DNA from: Paracoccus aminovorans
GTDB taxonomy: Bacteria; Pseudomonadota; Alphaproteobacteria; Rhodobacterales; Rhodobacteraceae
Assembly (NCBI RefSeq): GCF_001546115.1
Contig: NZ_KQ955208.1
Coordinates: 2,268,496 to 2,332,495, forward strand
Reading direction: 5' to 3'
Length of the DNA stretch: 64,000 nucleotides
In this document: piece after piece, positions 38,968 through 48,144 of the stretch
Layout of the letters: every line of letters begins with the position of its first letter
Numbering within the stretch: position 1 is the first letter of the stretch
The notes under the pieces: generated by a model
The model's input: only the letters and a program-made list of their open reading frames with translations
Database searches by the model: none
Told to the model about the DNA's origin: nothing
Program-made: the position numbers and the translations under genes

Positions 38968-41601
38968 ATGATGAACCTCGCCGAATACCGCCGTCATGCT
39001 TCCCGTCTCGCCGATTACCTGCCCTGGGCGGCGCTGGTCGCACCGGGCGTGGTGCTGAACAAGGACGGCTCCTTCCAGCGTACGGCGCGGTTTCGCGGTC
39101 CCGATCTGGATTCCGCCGTCGCGGCCGAACTGGTCGCGGTGGCCGGCCGGCTCAACAACGCCTTTCGCCGCCTCGGCTCCGGCTGGGCCATCTTCGTCGA
39201 GGCGCAGCGTTTGGAGGCTGCGACCTATCCCGACAGCACCTTTCCCGATCCGGCCTCGGCGCTGGTCGATGCCGAGCGGAAAGCCGATTTCGAGCAGGAA
39301 GGCAACCATTTCGTCTCGAACTATTTTCTCACCCTGCTCTGGCTACCGCCGGCCGAGGAGGCGGCGCGGGCGGAAAGCTGGCTCTACGAGGGCCGCGAGA
39401 CATCCAGGGTGAATCCCTGGGAGCAGCTGCGCGGCTTCATCGACCGCAGCGACCGGGTTCTAGCGCTGCTCGACGGCTTCATGCCGGAATGCCGCTGGCT
39501 CGACGATCCTGGGACGCTGACCTATCTGCATTCCACCATCTCCACCAACCGGCAGCGCGTGCGCCTGCCCGAGGTGCCGATGCATCTCGATGCGCTGCTG
39601 GCCGACCAGCCGCTGACCGGCGGGCTGGAGCCGTGCCTGGGCGAGGCGCATCTGCGGGTGCTGACCATCACCGGCTTTCCCACCGCCACCACGCCCGGGA
39701 TCCTCGACGATCTGAACCGCATCGCCTTTCCCTATCGTTGGTCTACCCGCGCCATCCTGATCGACAAGGTGGACGCGACACGGCTGCTCACGAAGATCCG
39801 CCGCCAGTGGTTCGCCAAGCGCAAGAGCATCGCCGCGATCCTGAAGGAGGTGATGACCAGCGAGCCCTCAGCGCTGGTCGATACCGATGCCGCCAACAAG
39901 GCGGCCGACGCCGACCTGGCCCTGCAGGAACTCGGTGCCGATGTCGCCGGCATGGCCTATGTCACGGCGACGATCACGGTCTGGGACCAGAACGCCCGCG
40001 TCGCCGACGAGAAGCTGCGACTGGTCGAGAAGATCGTGCAGGGCCGAGACTTCACCGCGATGATCGAGACGGTCAATGCCGTCGACGCCTGGCTGGGCAG
40101 CTTGCCCGGCCACGCCTATGCCAATGTCCGCCAGCCGCCGATCAGCACGCTGAATCTCGCCCATATGATCCCGCTTTCGGCACTCTGGGCCGGCGACGAA
40201 CGGGACGCGCATTTCGACGCGCCGCCGCTCTTCTATGGCAAGACCGAGGGCGCGACGCCGTTCCGCTTCTCGCTGCATGTCGGCGATGTCGGCCATACCC
40301 TTGTCGTCGGCCCGACCGGCGCGGGCAAATCCGTGCTGCTGGCGCTGATGGCCTTGCAGTTCCGCCGCTATCCGCGCGCGCAGGTCTTCGCCTTCGATTT
40401 CGGCGGCAGCATCCGCGCCGCGGCGCTGGCCATGGGTGGCGACTGGCACGATCTCGGCGGCGGGCTGAGCGAGGGAGAGGAGGCCTTGGTCTCGCTGCAG
40501 CCGCTGGCCCGCATCCATGAGACGGCCGAGCGCGCCTGGGCTGCCGACTGGATCTCCGCCATCCTGAGGCGCGAAGGTATCGGCGTCACCCCGGAGGTGA
40601 AGGAGCATCTCTGGACGGCACTGACCTCGCTGGCCTCCGCCCCGGTCGGAGAGCGGACCATCACCGGCCTCGCGGTGCTGTTGCAATCCAATGAGCTGAA
40701 GCAGGCGTTGCGGCCCTATTGCCTCGGCGGCCCCTATGGACGCCTGCTCGACGCCGAGAGCGAGCATCTCGGCTCGGCTTCGGTGCAGGCCTTCGAGATC
40801 GAGGGGCTGGTCGGCACCGGCGCCGCGCCCGCGGTGCTGTCCTACCTGTTCCACCGCATCGGCGACCGGCTGGACGGCCGCCCGACGCTGCTGATCGTCG
40901 ACGAGGGCTGGCTGGCGCTCGACGACGAGGGGTTTTCCGGCCAGCTGCGCGAATGGCTGAAGACGCTCAGGAAGAAGAACGCCTCCGTCGTCTTCGCCAC
41001 GCAAAGCCTGTCCGACATCGACAACTCCGCCATCGCGCCGGCGATCATCGAGTCCTGCCCGACCCGGCTTCTGCTGCCGAACGAGCGCGTCATCGAGCCG
41101 CAGATCACCGCGATCTATCGCCGCTTCGGCCTCAACGACCGCCAGATCGAGATCCTGGCGCGAGCAACGCCCAAGCGCGACTATTACTGCCAGTCCCGCC
41201 GCGGCAACCGCCTGTTCGAGCTGGGCCTGTCGGAAATTGGCCTCGCGCTCTGCGCCGCATCGGCCAAGTCCGATCAGGCCCTGATCGCCAAAACCCTCAC
41301 AGAACATGGCCGCGATGGCTTCCTCGCCGCTTGGCTCAGGGCGCTCGGCGTCGACTGGGCCGCCGAGCTGATCCCGGATCTCGGCAATCTTGCGCCGGAG
41401 AACACCGACATGCCCGCATCTGAACCGACCAGTTCAGAAACGGCGCGTGCTGATCACGAGGCGGGACCGGACGATGCCAGGTTCATCGACGCGGAGACCG
41501 GGCCTGCCGGTGACGCGGTCGCGCCCGGCGATGCCGAGGCAGGACCCATCCCCGCAGAGGCAGGACCAGAAACAAGCACAGAAAAAGAGATCGCGCCATG
41601 A
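38968..41601 (+). CDS. trbE: Conjugal transfer ATPase TrbE (VirB4-like)
   Basis: An 877-aa AAA+ ATPase. The N-terminal CagE/TrbE domain is followed by Walker A VVGPTGAGKSVLLALM (about 446-461), Walker B TLLIVDEGWLALDDE and the sensor segment SVVFATQSLSDIDNS. The C-terminal tail of about 80 residues is Ala/Glu/Pro-rich with GPDDARF and AEAGP repeats, probably disordered and element-specific. It drives pilus biogenesis at the inner membrane. It is coupled to trbJ by a 4-base overlap. Confidence 0.94.
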   Translation: MMNLAEYRRHASRLADYLPWAALVAPGVVLNKDGSFQRTARFRGPDLDSAVAAELVAVAGRLNNAFRRLGSGWAIFVEAQRLEAATYPDSTFPDPASALVDAERKADFEQEGNHFVSNYFLTLLWLPPAEEAARAESWLYEGRETSRVNPWEQLRGFIDRSDRVLALLDGFMPECRWLDDPGTLTYLHSTISTNRQRVRLPEVPMHLDALLADQPLTGGLEPCLGEAHLRVLTITGFPTATTPGILDDLNRIAFPYRWSTRAILIDKVDATRLLTKIRRQWFAKRKSIAAILKEVMTSEPSALVDTDAANKAADADLALQELGADVAGMAYVTATITVWDQNARVADEKLRLVEKIVQGRDFTAMIETVNAVDAWLGSLPGHAYANVRQPPISTLNLAHMIPLSALWAGDERDAHFDAPPLFYGKTEGATPFRFSLHVGDVGHTLVVGPTGAGKSVLLALMALQFRRYPRAQVFAFDFGGSIRAAALAMGGDWHDLGGGLSEGEEALVSLQPLARIHETAERAWAADWISAILRREGIGVTPEVKEHLWTALTSLASAPVGERTITGLAVLLQSNELKQALRPYCLGGPYGRLLDAESEHLGSASVQAFEIEGLVGTGAAPAVLSYLFHRIGDRLDGRPTLLIVDEGWLALDDEGFSGQLREWLKTLRKKNASVVFATQSLSDIDNSAIAPAIIESCPTRLLLPNERVIEPQITAIYRRFGLNDRQIEILARATPKRDYYCQSRRGNRLFELGLSEIGLALCAASAKSDQALIAKTLTEHGRDGFLAAWLRALGVDWAAELIPDLGNLAPENTDMPASEPTSSETARADHEAGPDDARFIDAETGPAGDAVAPGDAEAGPIPAEAGPETSTEKEIAP

Positions 41602-42395
41602 CGCGCAGCACGACCGCTACCTCGCACGCCATCCGCCGCATCGTCAGCACCACCGCATTGGCCGTGGCGCTGGCAACACCGCTGGCACTGGCCCCGGTGC
41701 TCACCGTACCGGCCCATGCCTTCTTCGGCGGCTTCGGGCGCATCGTCTACGATCCGACCAACCATGCCGAGAACCTGCTCACCGCAGCCCGGTCGCTGGA
41801 GCAGATCAACAACCAGATCGCCTCGCTGCAGAACGAGGCGCAGATGCTGATCAACCAGGCCCGCAATCTCGCCAGCCTCCCGCACAGCTCGCTGCAGCAG
41901 CTGCAGCGGAACGTGACCCGCACCCAGCAGTTGCTCGACGAGGCCCAGAACATCGCCTTCGAGGTGCAGGAGGTCGATCAGGCGTTCGAGCGGGAATACG
42001 CCGCGCCCGACCTGTCGATGTCCGAGCAGCAACTGCTGGACGATGCCCGCACCCGCTGGAGCAACACCATGGGCGGGTTGCAGGACGCCATGCGCGTCCA
42101 GGCCGGCGTCACCAGCAATATCGAGGCGCAGCGGACCGAGATGGCGACGCTGGTCGAACAGAGCCAGGGCGCGACAGGTGCGCTTCAGGCCAGCCAGGCC
42201 GGCAACCAGCTGCTGGCCCTGCAATCGCAGCAGCTCTCCGACCTGACCGCGCTCCTTGCCGCCACCGGCCGGGCCGAAGCGCTGGCCGAGGCCGAGCGCG
42301 CCGCCGCCGCCGAGCAGGGCCGCATCCAGCGCGAACGCTTCCTGGCGCCCGGCACCGGCTACCAGCCCGGCAATGCCCGGATGTTCAACGATTGA
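41598..42395 (+). CDS. trbJ: TrbJ (VirB5-like) pilus/adhesin protein
   Basis: A 265-aa periplasmic protein with a signal peptide ending near TVPAHA. The conserved FFGGFGRIVYDPTNHAENLLTAARSLEQINNQIASLQNEAQML segment leads into long coiled-coil helices. It is thought to sit at the pilus tip or connect the channel. The order trbE-trbJ-trbK-trbL matches IncP and Ti-type trb operons. Confidence 0.92.
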   Translation: MTRSTTATSHAIRRIVSTTALAVALATPLALAPVLTVPAHAFFGGFGRIVYDPTNHAENLLTAARSLEQINNQIASLQNEAQMLINQARNLASLPHSSLQQLQRNVTRTQQLLDEAQNIAFEVQEVDQAFEREYAAPDLSMSEQQLLDDARTRWSNTMGGLQDAMRVQAGVTSNIEAQRTEMATLVEQSQGATGALQASQAGNQLLALQSQQLSDLTALLAATGRAEALAEAERAAAAEQGRIQRERFLAPGTGYQPGNARMFND

Positions 42396-42415
42396 CGGCC
42401 GAAGGAGGCACAACC

Positions 42416-42706
42416 ATGGAGGGCAAGGCGATGGCCCGGCTCATTGCCATCCTGTTCCTGGCGATCGTCATGACCGTGACCCTGATCCGGATGGAGCGGA
42501 CCGGCGACCTGCCGCCCCTGCCCGGTCGACCGGGCCAGTCGCAACCGGAGGATCCTCTGCGCACCGATCAGCGCCGCTGCCAGCGCATGGGCGAGGCCGC
42601 GGCGGAAGATGCCGAGTGCCTCGCGATCTGGGCCGAGACCCGCGACCGCTTTCTCGGTCGGACGCCGGCGCCGGCTGCACCAGCCGCAACCACCGAAGGA
42701 GAATAG
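42416..42706 (+). CDS. trbK: Entry-exclusion protein TrbK-like
   Basis: A 96-aa protein with one N-terminal membrane helix (MARLIAILFLAIVMTVTLIRM). A periplasmic segment with two cysteines follows (RCQRMGEAAAEDAECLAIWAETRDRFLG). This is the alternative TrbK form that lacks a lipobox. It prevents redundant mating into cells already carrying the element. GAAGGAGG lies upstream; an internal ATG at residue 5 is a possible start. Confidence 0.85.
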   Translation: MEGKAMARLIAILFLAIVMTVTLIRMERTGDLPPLPGRPGQSQPEDPLRTDQRRCQRMGEAAAEDAECLAIWAETRDRFLGRTPAPAAPAATTEGE

Positions 42707-42709
42707 GCT

Positions 42710-44035
42710 GTGGGCGGGTCCGGCGTCATCGACAATTTTTTGGCGGTCTTCACCAGCTATATCGACAGCGGGTTCGGTCTTCTGGGCGGCGAGGTCGCCT
42801 TCATCGCTACCACCCTGATCGTCATCGACGTGACCCTGGCCGCCCTGTTCTGGGCCTGGGGCGCCGAGGACGACATCCTCGCCCGGCTGGTCAAAAAAAC
42901 CATCTTCGTCGGCGTCTTCGCTTACCTGATCACCAACTGGAATACTTTGGCGAGGATCGTCTTCGACAGCTTCGCCGGCCTCGGGCTCATGGCCTCCGGC
43001 ACCGGCTTCACCGCCGCCGATCTCATGCGGCCGGGCCGCGTCGCCCAGACCGGGCTGGATGCCGGACGGCCGCTGCTGGACTCGATCTCCGACCTGATGG
43101 GCTGGGTGGCGGTGTTCGAGAACCTGATCCAGATCCTCTGTCTGTTCTTCGCCTGGGCGCTGGTCATCCTCGCCTTCTTCATCCTCGCCGTGCAGCTCTT
43201 CGTCACCCTGATCGAGTTCAAGCTGACCACGCTGGCCGGTTTCGTGCTGATCCCCTTCGGCCTCTTCGGCAAGACCGCCTTCATGGCCGAGCGCGTGCTG
43301 GGGAATGTCGTCTCGTCGGGGATCAAGGTGCTCGTGTTGGCCGTCATCATCGGAATCGGCTCGACGCTGTTTGGTGAGTTCACCACCGGCTTCGGTGGCG
43401 TCGCCCCCACCGTCGACGACGCCATGGCCATCGTGCTGGCGGCGCTCTCTCTTCTCGGCCTCGGTATCTTCGGGCCCGGCATCGCCACCGGCCTCGTTTC
43501 CGGAGGTCCACAGCTTGGTGCGGGTGCGGTGGCCGGCACAGGACTGGCCGTGGGCGGGGCCGCGCTCGCCGCCGGCGGCGCCACGGTGCTGGGCGCGAAG
43601 GGCGGCGCGATGGCCGTGCGCGGTGGCGCCGCGACGGCGGGTGCCGCCTCTGCCGCCTATACCCTGAACTCGGCCGGACAATCCGGGCTCGGCGGCGCCC
43701 TCTCCGGGGGCGCTGGTGTCGGCAAGGGCGCGGGCATGGCCGCCCTGTCGCCGCTGCGCAAGGCGGCGGCCAGCATCTCCAGGAGCCATGCCGCCGGGGT
43801 GAAGACCGCCTTCACCGGCACCGGGGGCAGCACCACGCAGGGCACGCTCGGTGGCCCCGCCGCTGGTGCGGGTGGCGCAAACGCCAGTGCCGGCGGCAAT
43901 GCCCCCGCCTGGGCGCAGCGCCTGCGCGGGCAGTCCCTTGGCCGGGGCGCGACCGTCGCCGCCCATGCCGTGCGCTCCGGCGACAGCCATGGTCCCGGCG
44001 CCTCCGTCTCCCTTTCCGAAAGCGACACGCCATGA
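42710..44035 (+). CDS. trbL: TrbL (VirB6-like) channel protein
   Basis: A 441-aa polytopic membrane protein starting at GTG 3 bases after trbK. The conserved part is FLAVFTSYIDSGFGLLGGEVAFIATTLIVIDVTLAALFWAWG, FFAWALVILAFFILAVQLFVTLIEFKLTTLAGFVLIPFGLFGKTAF. After about residue 250 it becomes a Gly/Ala/Ser-rich cytoplasmic tail of low complexity. It forms the inner-membrane conduit for DNA. Confidence 0.92.
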   Translation: MGGSGVIDNFLAVFTSYIDSGFGLLGGEVAFIATTLIVIDVTLAALFWAWGAEDDILARLVKKTIFVGVFAYLITNWNTLARIVFDSFAGLGLMASGTGFTAADLMRPGRVAQTGLDAGRPLLDSISDLMGWVAVFENLIQILCLFFAWALVILAFFILAVQLFVTLIEFKLTTLAGFVLIPFGLFGKTAFMAERVLGNVVSSGIKVLVLAVIIGIGSTLFGEFTTGFGGVAPTVDDAMAIVLAALSLLGLGIFGPGIATGLVSGGPQLGAGAVAGTGLAVGGAALAAGGATVLGAKGGAMAVRGGAATAGAASAAYTLNSAGQSGLGGALSGGAGVGKGAGMAALSPLRKAAASISRSHAAGVKTAFTGTGGSTTQGTLGGPAAGAGGANASAGGNAPAWAQRLRGQSLGRGATVAAHAVRSGDSHGPGASVSLSESDTP

Positions 44036-44721
44036 ATCTGTTCAGACGCCCCGCGACCCATTACGGCAAGACGCCCGAACCCGAGACGCCCTATCAGAGG
44101 GCGGCACAGGTCTGGGACGAGCGCATCGGTGCGGCCCGGGTGCAGGCCAAAAACTGGCGCCTCATGGCCTTCGCCTGCCTGTTGCTGGCCGGCGGCTTTG
44201 CTGCGGCCCTGGTCTGGCAATCGGCGCGAGGGACCGTCGTCCCTTGGGTGGTGCAGGTCGACGATCTCGGCCAAGCCCAGCCCGTCGCACCAGCCGCCGC
44301 CGACTATCGACCCACCGACCCGCAGATCGCCTGGCATCTCGGCCGGTTCATCGAGCAGGTCCGGTCGATTCCGGCCGATCCGGTGATCCTGCGCCAGAAC
44401 TGGCTCAGGGCCTATGACTGGACCACCGATCGCGGCGCCGCGGCGCTGAACGACCATGCCCGCGGCAGCGATCCCTTCTCGAGGCTGGGCGAGCGGCAGG
44501 TCTCGGTCGAGGTTTCTTCCGTCATCCGCGCCTCGCCGGATTCGTTCCGGGTCGCCTGGACGGAAAAGCGCTACGAGAACGGCCAGCTGTCATCCACCGA
44601 GCGCTGGACCGCGATCCTGACCGTGGTGATCCAGACACCGCGCAGTGCCGAGGGCCTGCGTGCCAACCCCCTCGGAATCTACGTCAATGCGATCTCATGG
44701 TCGCAGGAGATGAGCCAATGA
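44032..44721 (+). CDS. trbF: TrbF (VirB8-like) core protein
   Basis: A 229-aa bitopic protein: the N-terminal cytoplasmic segment PYQRAAQVWDERIGAARVQAKNWR, a membrane helix (LMAFACLLLAGGFAAALVW), then the NTF2-like periplasmic domain with VPWVVQVDDLGQ and SFRVAWTEKRYENGQLSSTERWTAIL. It nucleates assembly of the mating channel. Start and stop both overlap neighbours by 4 bases. Confidence 0.93.
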   Translation: MNLFRRPATHYGKTPEPETPYQRAAQVWDERIGAARVQAKNWRLMAFACLLLAGGFAAALVWQSARGTVVPWVVQVDDLGQAQPVAPAAADYRPTDPQIAWHLGRFIEQVRSIPADPVILRQNWLRAYDWTTDRGAAALNDHARGSDPFSRLGERQVSVEVSSVIRASPDSFRVAWTEKRYENGQLSSTERWTAILTVVIQTPRSAEGLRANPLGIYVNAISWSQEMSQ

Positions 44722-45782
44722 TCCTTGTTCTCACCGAAAGAATGGTCAGCACCTCGGCGCGGCGTTTGTCCGGTCCGCTGCTGGCTGCCGTCTTGCTGTC
44801 GGCCACCGCACTGGCGGGCTGCGCCACCAGCAAAGCCCCGCAGTTCAGCTATGACGACAACGTGCCGCCGCTGCCGTCGCCGCCAGCGGCTGTTGCAGAA
44901 CCAGTTCCGAAACCGCTGCATGTGCCGCCGGACTGGACCCCGGCAAAGGGCGGCAATGCGGCGGAGAGTCCGGAAAGCCGGGTGACGAACGCCAATCTCG
45001 CCGCCCGGGTCGAACCGCGCCGCGAGGGCTACTACAATGCGATCCAAGTCTATCCATGGTCGGAAGGCGCGCTCTATCAGGTCTATGCCGCGCCGGGACA
45101 GATCACCGATATCGCGCTGGAGCCGGGCGAACAGCTGACCGGCACCGGTCCCATCGCCGCCGGCGACACCGCCCGCTGGATCATCGGCGATACCGAAAGC
45201 GGTAGTGGCGCCTCCCGCCGCGTGCATGTGCTGGTCAAGCCGACTCGGCCCGCCATCTCCACCAACCTGGTCATCGCCACCGACCGGCGCCGCTACATGC
45301 TGGAACTGCGCGCCGGCGAGGAGACCTGGATGCCGGCGGTGTCATGGCACTATCCGGAAAGCGCATCGTCTTCGGCACGCCGTCGGGCGGTTCCTGCGGC
45401 TCTGGCGATTCCGGCCAAGACCGCGCGCAACCATCGCTACGGGTTGCAGATCGAGGGTGCGAGCCCGCCCTGGCGGCCGGTCTCGGTCTTCGACGACGGC
45501 CGCCGGGTCCATGTGGTCTTCCCGCCTGGCATCGCCCAGGGCGAGATGCCGCCACTCTTCGTCATCGGCCCGGAGGGCGAACCGGAGATCGTCAACAGCC
45601 GCGTCCACGGCAACGTCATGATCGTCGACCGGCTCTTCGGTGTCGCGGAACTGCGCCTCGGGTTCGGCAAGCGCCAGCAGGTGGTGCGGATCCATCGCCT
45701 GCAGCCGGTGCAGCACGCTGTTGCCACGGCTGCTGCACGCGGCAATGCGGGGTCCGGCAGGGATCGTGCTCATGACCGATAA
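44718..45782 (+). CDS. trbG: TrbG (VirB9-like) outer-core protein
   Basis: A 354-aa protein with a lipoprotein-type signal (AAVLLSATALAGC, lipobox cysteine). A proline-rich linker and the VirB9 domain follow: YPWSEGALYQVYAAPGQITDIALEPGEQL, RWIIGDTESG, VLVKPTRPAISTNLVIATDRRRYMLEL and ENSRV-type closing strands. It forms the outer-membrane core with TrbI. ATGA overlap with trbF; its 3' end overlaps trbI by 11 bases. Confidence 0.92.
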   Translation: MILVLTERMVSTSARRLSGPLLAAVLLSATALAGCATSKAPQFSYDDNVPPLPSPPAAVAEPVPKPLHVPPDWTPAKGGNAAESPESRVTNANLAARVEPRREGYYNAIQVYPWSEGALYQVYAAPGQITDIALEPGEQLTGTGPIAAGDTARWIIGDTESGSGASRRVHVLVKPTRPAISTNLVIATDRRRYMLELRAGEETWMPAVSWHYPESASSSARRRAVPAALAIPAKTARNHRYGLQIEGASPPWRPVSVFDDGRRVHVVFPPGIAQGEMPPLFVIGPEGEPEIVNSRVHGNVMIVDRLFGVAELRLGFGKRQQVVRIHRLQPVQHAVATAAARGNAGSGRDRAHDR

Positions 45783-46935
45783 GGAAAGCACTGCTGCGCA
45801 GATGCGCCTGCGCGCCGAGCCGCCCCGCGTGACCCGGCTGTCGCGCAAGGTGCTGGCGGGCATGGCCGCCATCGCCGCGCTCGGCATCGGCGCGGCGCTG
45901 ATCTTTGCCCTGCAGGGCAAGGACATGATGGAACGAAGCGGCGAGGAGCTGTTCTCCACCGAAAACCGCGCCACAGCCGATGGGCTGGCGGAACTGCCGC
46001 GCGACTATACCGGCCCCGCTCTCGGCCCGGCGCTGCCCGGCGATCTCGGCAGGCCGATCCTCGAGGCGCGCAATCGCGGCGAGCCAATACCGGCGCCTGC
46101 TACGCCCGCCGTCATCGCACCCGCCATGGACGCGGCGGAGCAGCAGCGGCTGGCGGAGGAAGAGGCGGCGCGGCTCAGCGGCGTGTTCTTTCAGGGCGGG
46201 CCACGGCCGGCGGGCGGGTTGGGTGGTGGCGCAAGGAGCGCCGACCAGGCTTCCGGCGCTCTCGGCACCATGGGTCAGTCGGGGGACACAGGTGCCCAGG
46301 ATCGGCACGCGACGTTCCTGGGCGGCGGCGCCGACCGTATCACGGTGGCCCCAGATCGCGTGGAAGCGCCGGCCTCGCCTTACATCCTGCAGGCCGGCTC
46401 GGTGATCCCGGCGGCGCTGGTCACCGGCATCCGCTCCGACCTGCCCGGCCAGATCATCGCCCAGGTCACGCAGCCGGTCTACGACAGCCCGACCGGCTCG
46501 ATCCTGCTCATCCCGCAGGGCACCCGCATCATCGGCGAATACGATGCCAGCGTCACATTCGGCCAGCGCCGCGTGCTGCTGGTCTGGAACCGGCTGATCT
46601 TCCCCGATGGCCGCTCGCTGGTGCTGGAGCGCCTGCCGGGCGCCGATGCCGCCGGTTACGCCGGGCTCGAGGACGGCGTCGATTACCACTGGGGAGAGCT
46701 GATGAAGGCCGCCGGGCTGTCGACGCTGCTGGCGGTCGGCACCGAACTCGCCGCCGGCGACGACGACCGGCTGATCCGCGCCATCCGCGACGGCGCCCAG
46801 GATGCCGTCGACCAGGCCGGCCAGCAGATCGTCCAGCGCCAGCTGCAGATCGCGCCCACGCTGACCGTCCGGCCGGGATTCCCGGTCAGGATTCTCGTGG
46901 GGCGGGATTTGATATTCGAGAATGCCGGAGGATGA
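45772..46935 (+). CDS. trbI: TrbI (VirB10-like) channel protein
   Basis: A 387-aa protein: a cytoplasmic N terminus, a membrane helix (VLAGMAAIAALGIGAALIFAL), a proline-rich linker, and the VirB10 barrel SPYILQAGSVIPAALVTGIRSDLPGQIIAQVTQPVYDSPTGSILLIPQGTRIIGEYD, ending PTLTVRPGFPVRILVGRDLIF. It spans both membranes and senses ATPase energy. It is the last gene of the channel operon. Confidence 0.94.
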   Translation: MTDKESTAAQMRLRAEPPRVTRLSRKVLAGMAAIAALGIGAALIFALQGKDMMERSGEELFSTENRATADGLAELPRDYTGPALGPALPGDLGRPILEARNRGEPIPAPATPAVIAPAMDAAEQQRLAEEEAARLSGVFFQGGPRPAGGLGGGARSADQASGALGTMGQSGDTGAQDRHATFLGGGADRITVAPDRVEAPASPYILQAGSVIPAALVTGIRSDLPGQIIAQVTQPVYDSPTGSILLIPQGTRIIGEYDASVTFGQRRVLLVWNRLIFPDGRSLVLERLPGADAAGYAGLEDGVDYHWGELMKAAGLSTLLAVGTELAAGDDDRLIRAIRDGAQDAVDQAGQQIVQRQLQIAPTLTVRPGFPVRILVGRDLIFENAGG

Positions 46936-46939
46936 CACC

Positions 46940-47182
46940 ATGACCAAGCTGAAGCTGGGGCCGATCGCCGACGATACGCCGGTGAAGATGGCCGTCGAAT
47001 TGCCCGCCGGCCTGCACAGGGATCTGGTACTTTATGGCGAACTGCTCGGCCGCAGTGGTGGGCAGGGGCCGATCGCGCCGCAGAAGCTTGTCGTGCCGAT
47101 GCTGGAGCGGTTCCTCGCCTCGGATCGCGGGTTTGCGAAGGTGCGGAGAAGCGTCGGTGCCGGGCGTCGACTTGGCGACTGA
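46940..47182 (+). CDS. DUF2274 family protein
   Basis: An 80-aa protein: KLKLGPIADDTPVKMAVELPAGLHRDLVLYGELL, then PQKLVVPMLERFLASDRGFAKVRR. This resembles a small ribbon-helix-helix-type DNA-binding protein and is nearly always the gene after trbI on such elements. It may regulate the operon. GGAGG lies 9 bases upstream of the ATG. Its stop codon is 1 base from the end of the convergent LysR gene. Confidence 0.88.
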   Translation: MTKLKLGPIADDTPVKMAVELPAGLHRDLVLYGELLGRSGGQGPIAPQKLVVPMLERFLASDRGFAKVRRSVGAGRRLGD

Positions 47183-47183
47183 T

Positions 47184-48104
47184 TCATTTTGCCTTGCTGT
47201 CTCGCGCCGACAGGATCCGCGCCAGGCTGAGTAACCGGCGCAGGGCCGGATTGTCGTTGCGCGGCGACCAGACCGCGCAGAAGGGCAGGGGCTCCGTCGC
47301 GAGCGGGCGAAAGCTCACGCCGGGGAAAGTCGCGCCGGTGGTCGCCTCGCTGGTCAGAGTCAACCCTTTGCCCAGGGCGACGAGCTGCATCAACGTGTCG
47401 CGGGACACCGGGCAGCGTTCGACACTGGGATGATGGCCGAGTTCCGACAGATGCCGGACCAGATAATCGTGGATTTCCGGACCCGGACCGGCTTCGCTGA
47501 CGACGAAATGCCGGTCGCGCAACTCGGACCAGGCGATTCGCTTCCGCACCGTCAGATCGTCTTCCTTCGGAAGCGCCACGAAAACCCGCTCCTGCCAGAA
47601 CACCTCCACATCGCATTCCGCGGCATCCGGCGTGCCCGTCAGGAAAGCCACATCCATTCGGTGCTGGCGGATCGCGGCGATGTGATTGGCTGGACAGCCT
47701 TCGACAATCACGCTGCGCACACCGGGATGATCGTCATTGTATCGGCGTAATAGCTCGGCGAGAAACCCTGAGGCCAGAGAGGCGAAGATCCCGATCCGCA
47801 ACACGCCGTGTTCGACCCGGCCGGCGGCACCGACATCCTTGATGGCCAGGTCGAGTTCATCAAGCGCACGCCGGGCGTGCTTCAGGAAACGCCTGCCCGC
47901 ATCGGTGAGCGTCACGCCGCGTTTGTGGCGGATGAACAGCGCGGCGCCGGTCTCGTCCTCCAGATCGCGGATACGCCGGCTGATCGCGGATTCCCGAACG
48001 CCCAGTTCTCCCGCTGCAGCGCTGAAGCTGCCGTGCTCCACCGCTGCGACGACATAGCGGAGGTGGCGAAGTTCTATGATTGTTTGGCGGGATCGCGGTT
48101 CCAT
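47184..48104 (-). CDS. LysR-family transcriptional regulator
   Basis: A 306-aa LysR protein. The winged helix is LRHLRYVVAAVEHGSFSAAAGELGVRESAISRRIRDLEDETGAALF. The effector domain has LRIGIFASLASGFLAELLRRYNDDHPGV and ALGKGLTLTSEATTGATFPGVSFRPL. A close type of LysR gene in this orientation follows DUF2274 on many alphaproteobacterial elements, which favours an element regulator. It is also the last gene on the minus strand below the catabolic run, 40 bases after gabD, so control of that cluster cannot be excluded. Confidence 0.9.
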   Translation of the reverse strand: MEPRSRQTIIELRHLRYVVAAVEHGSFSAAAGELGVRESAISRRIRDLEDETGAALFIRHKRGVTLTDAGRRFLKHARRALDELDLAIKDVGAAGRVEHGVLRIGIFASLASGFLAELLRRYNDDHPGVRSVIVEGCPANHIAAIRQHRMDVAFLTGTPDAAECDVEVFWQERVFVALPKEDDLTVRKRIAWSELRDRHFVVSEAGPGPEIHDYLVRHLSELGHHPSVERCPVSRDTLMQLVALGKGLTLTSEATTGATFPGVSFRPLATEPLPFCAVWSPRNDNPALRRLLSLARILSARDSKAK

Positions 48105-48144
48105 ACACCGGTCTCCTTTTCCGAGGAAATGACCCTCGTGATCT

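Noticed and set aside
42359..43990. 543-codon minus-strand open frame opposite trbK/trbL
   Set aside because: Antisense of the low-complexity Gly/Ala tail of TrbL; no support beyond being open.
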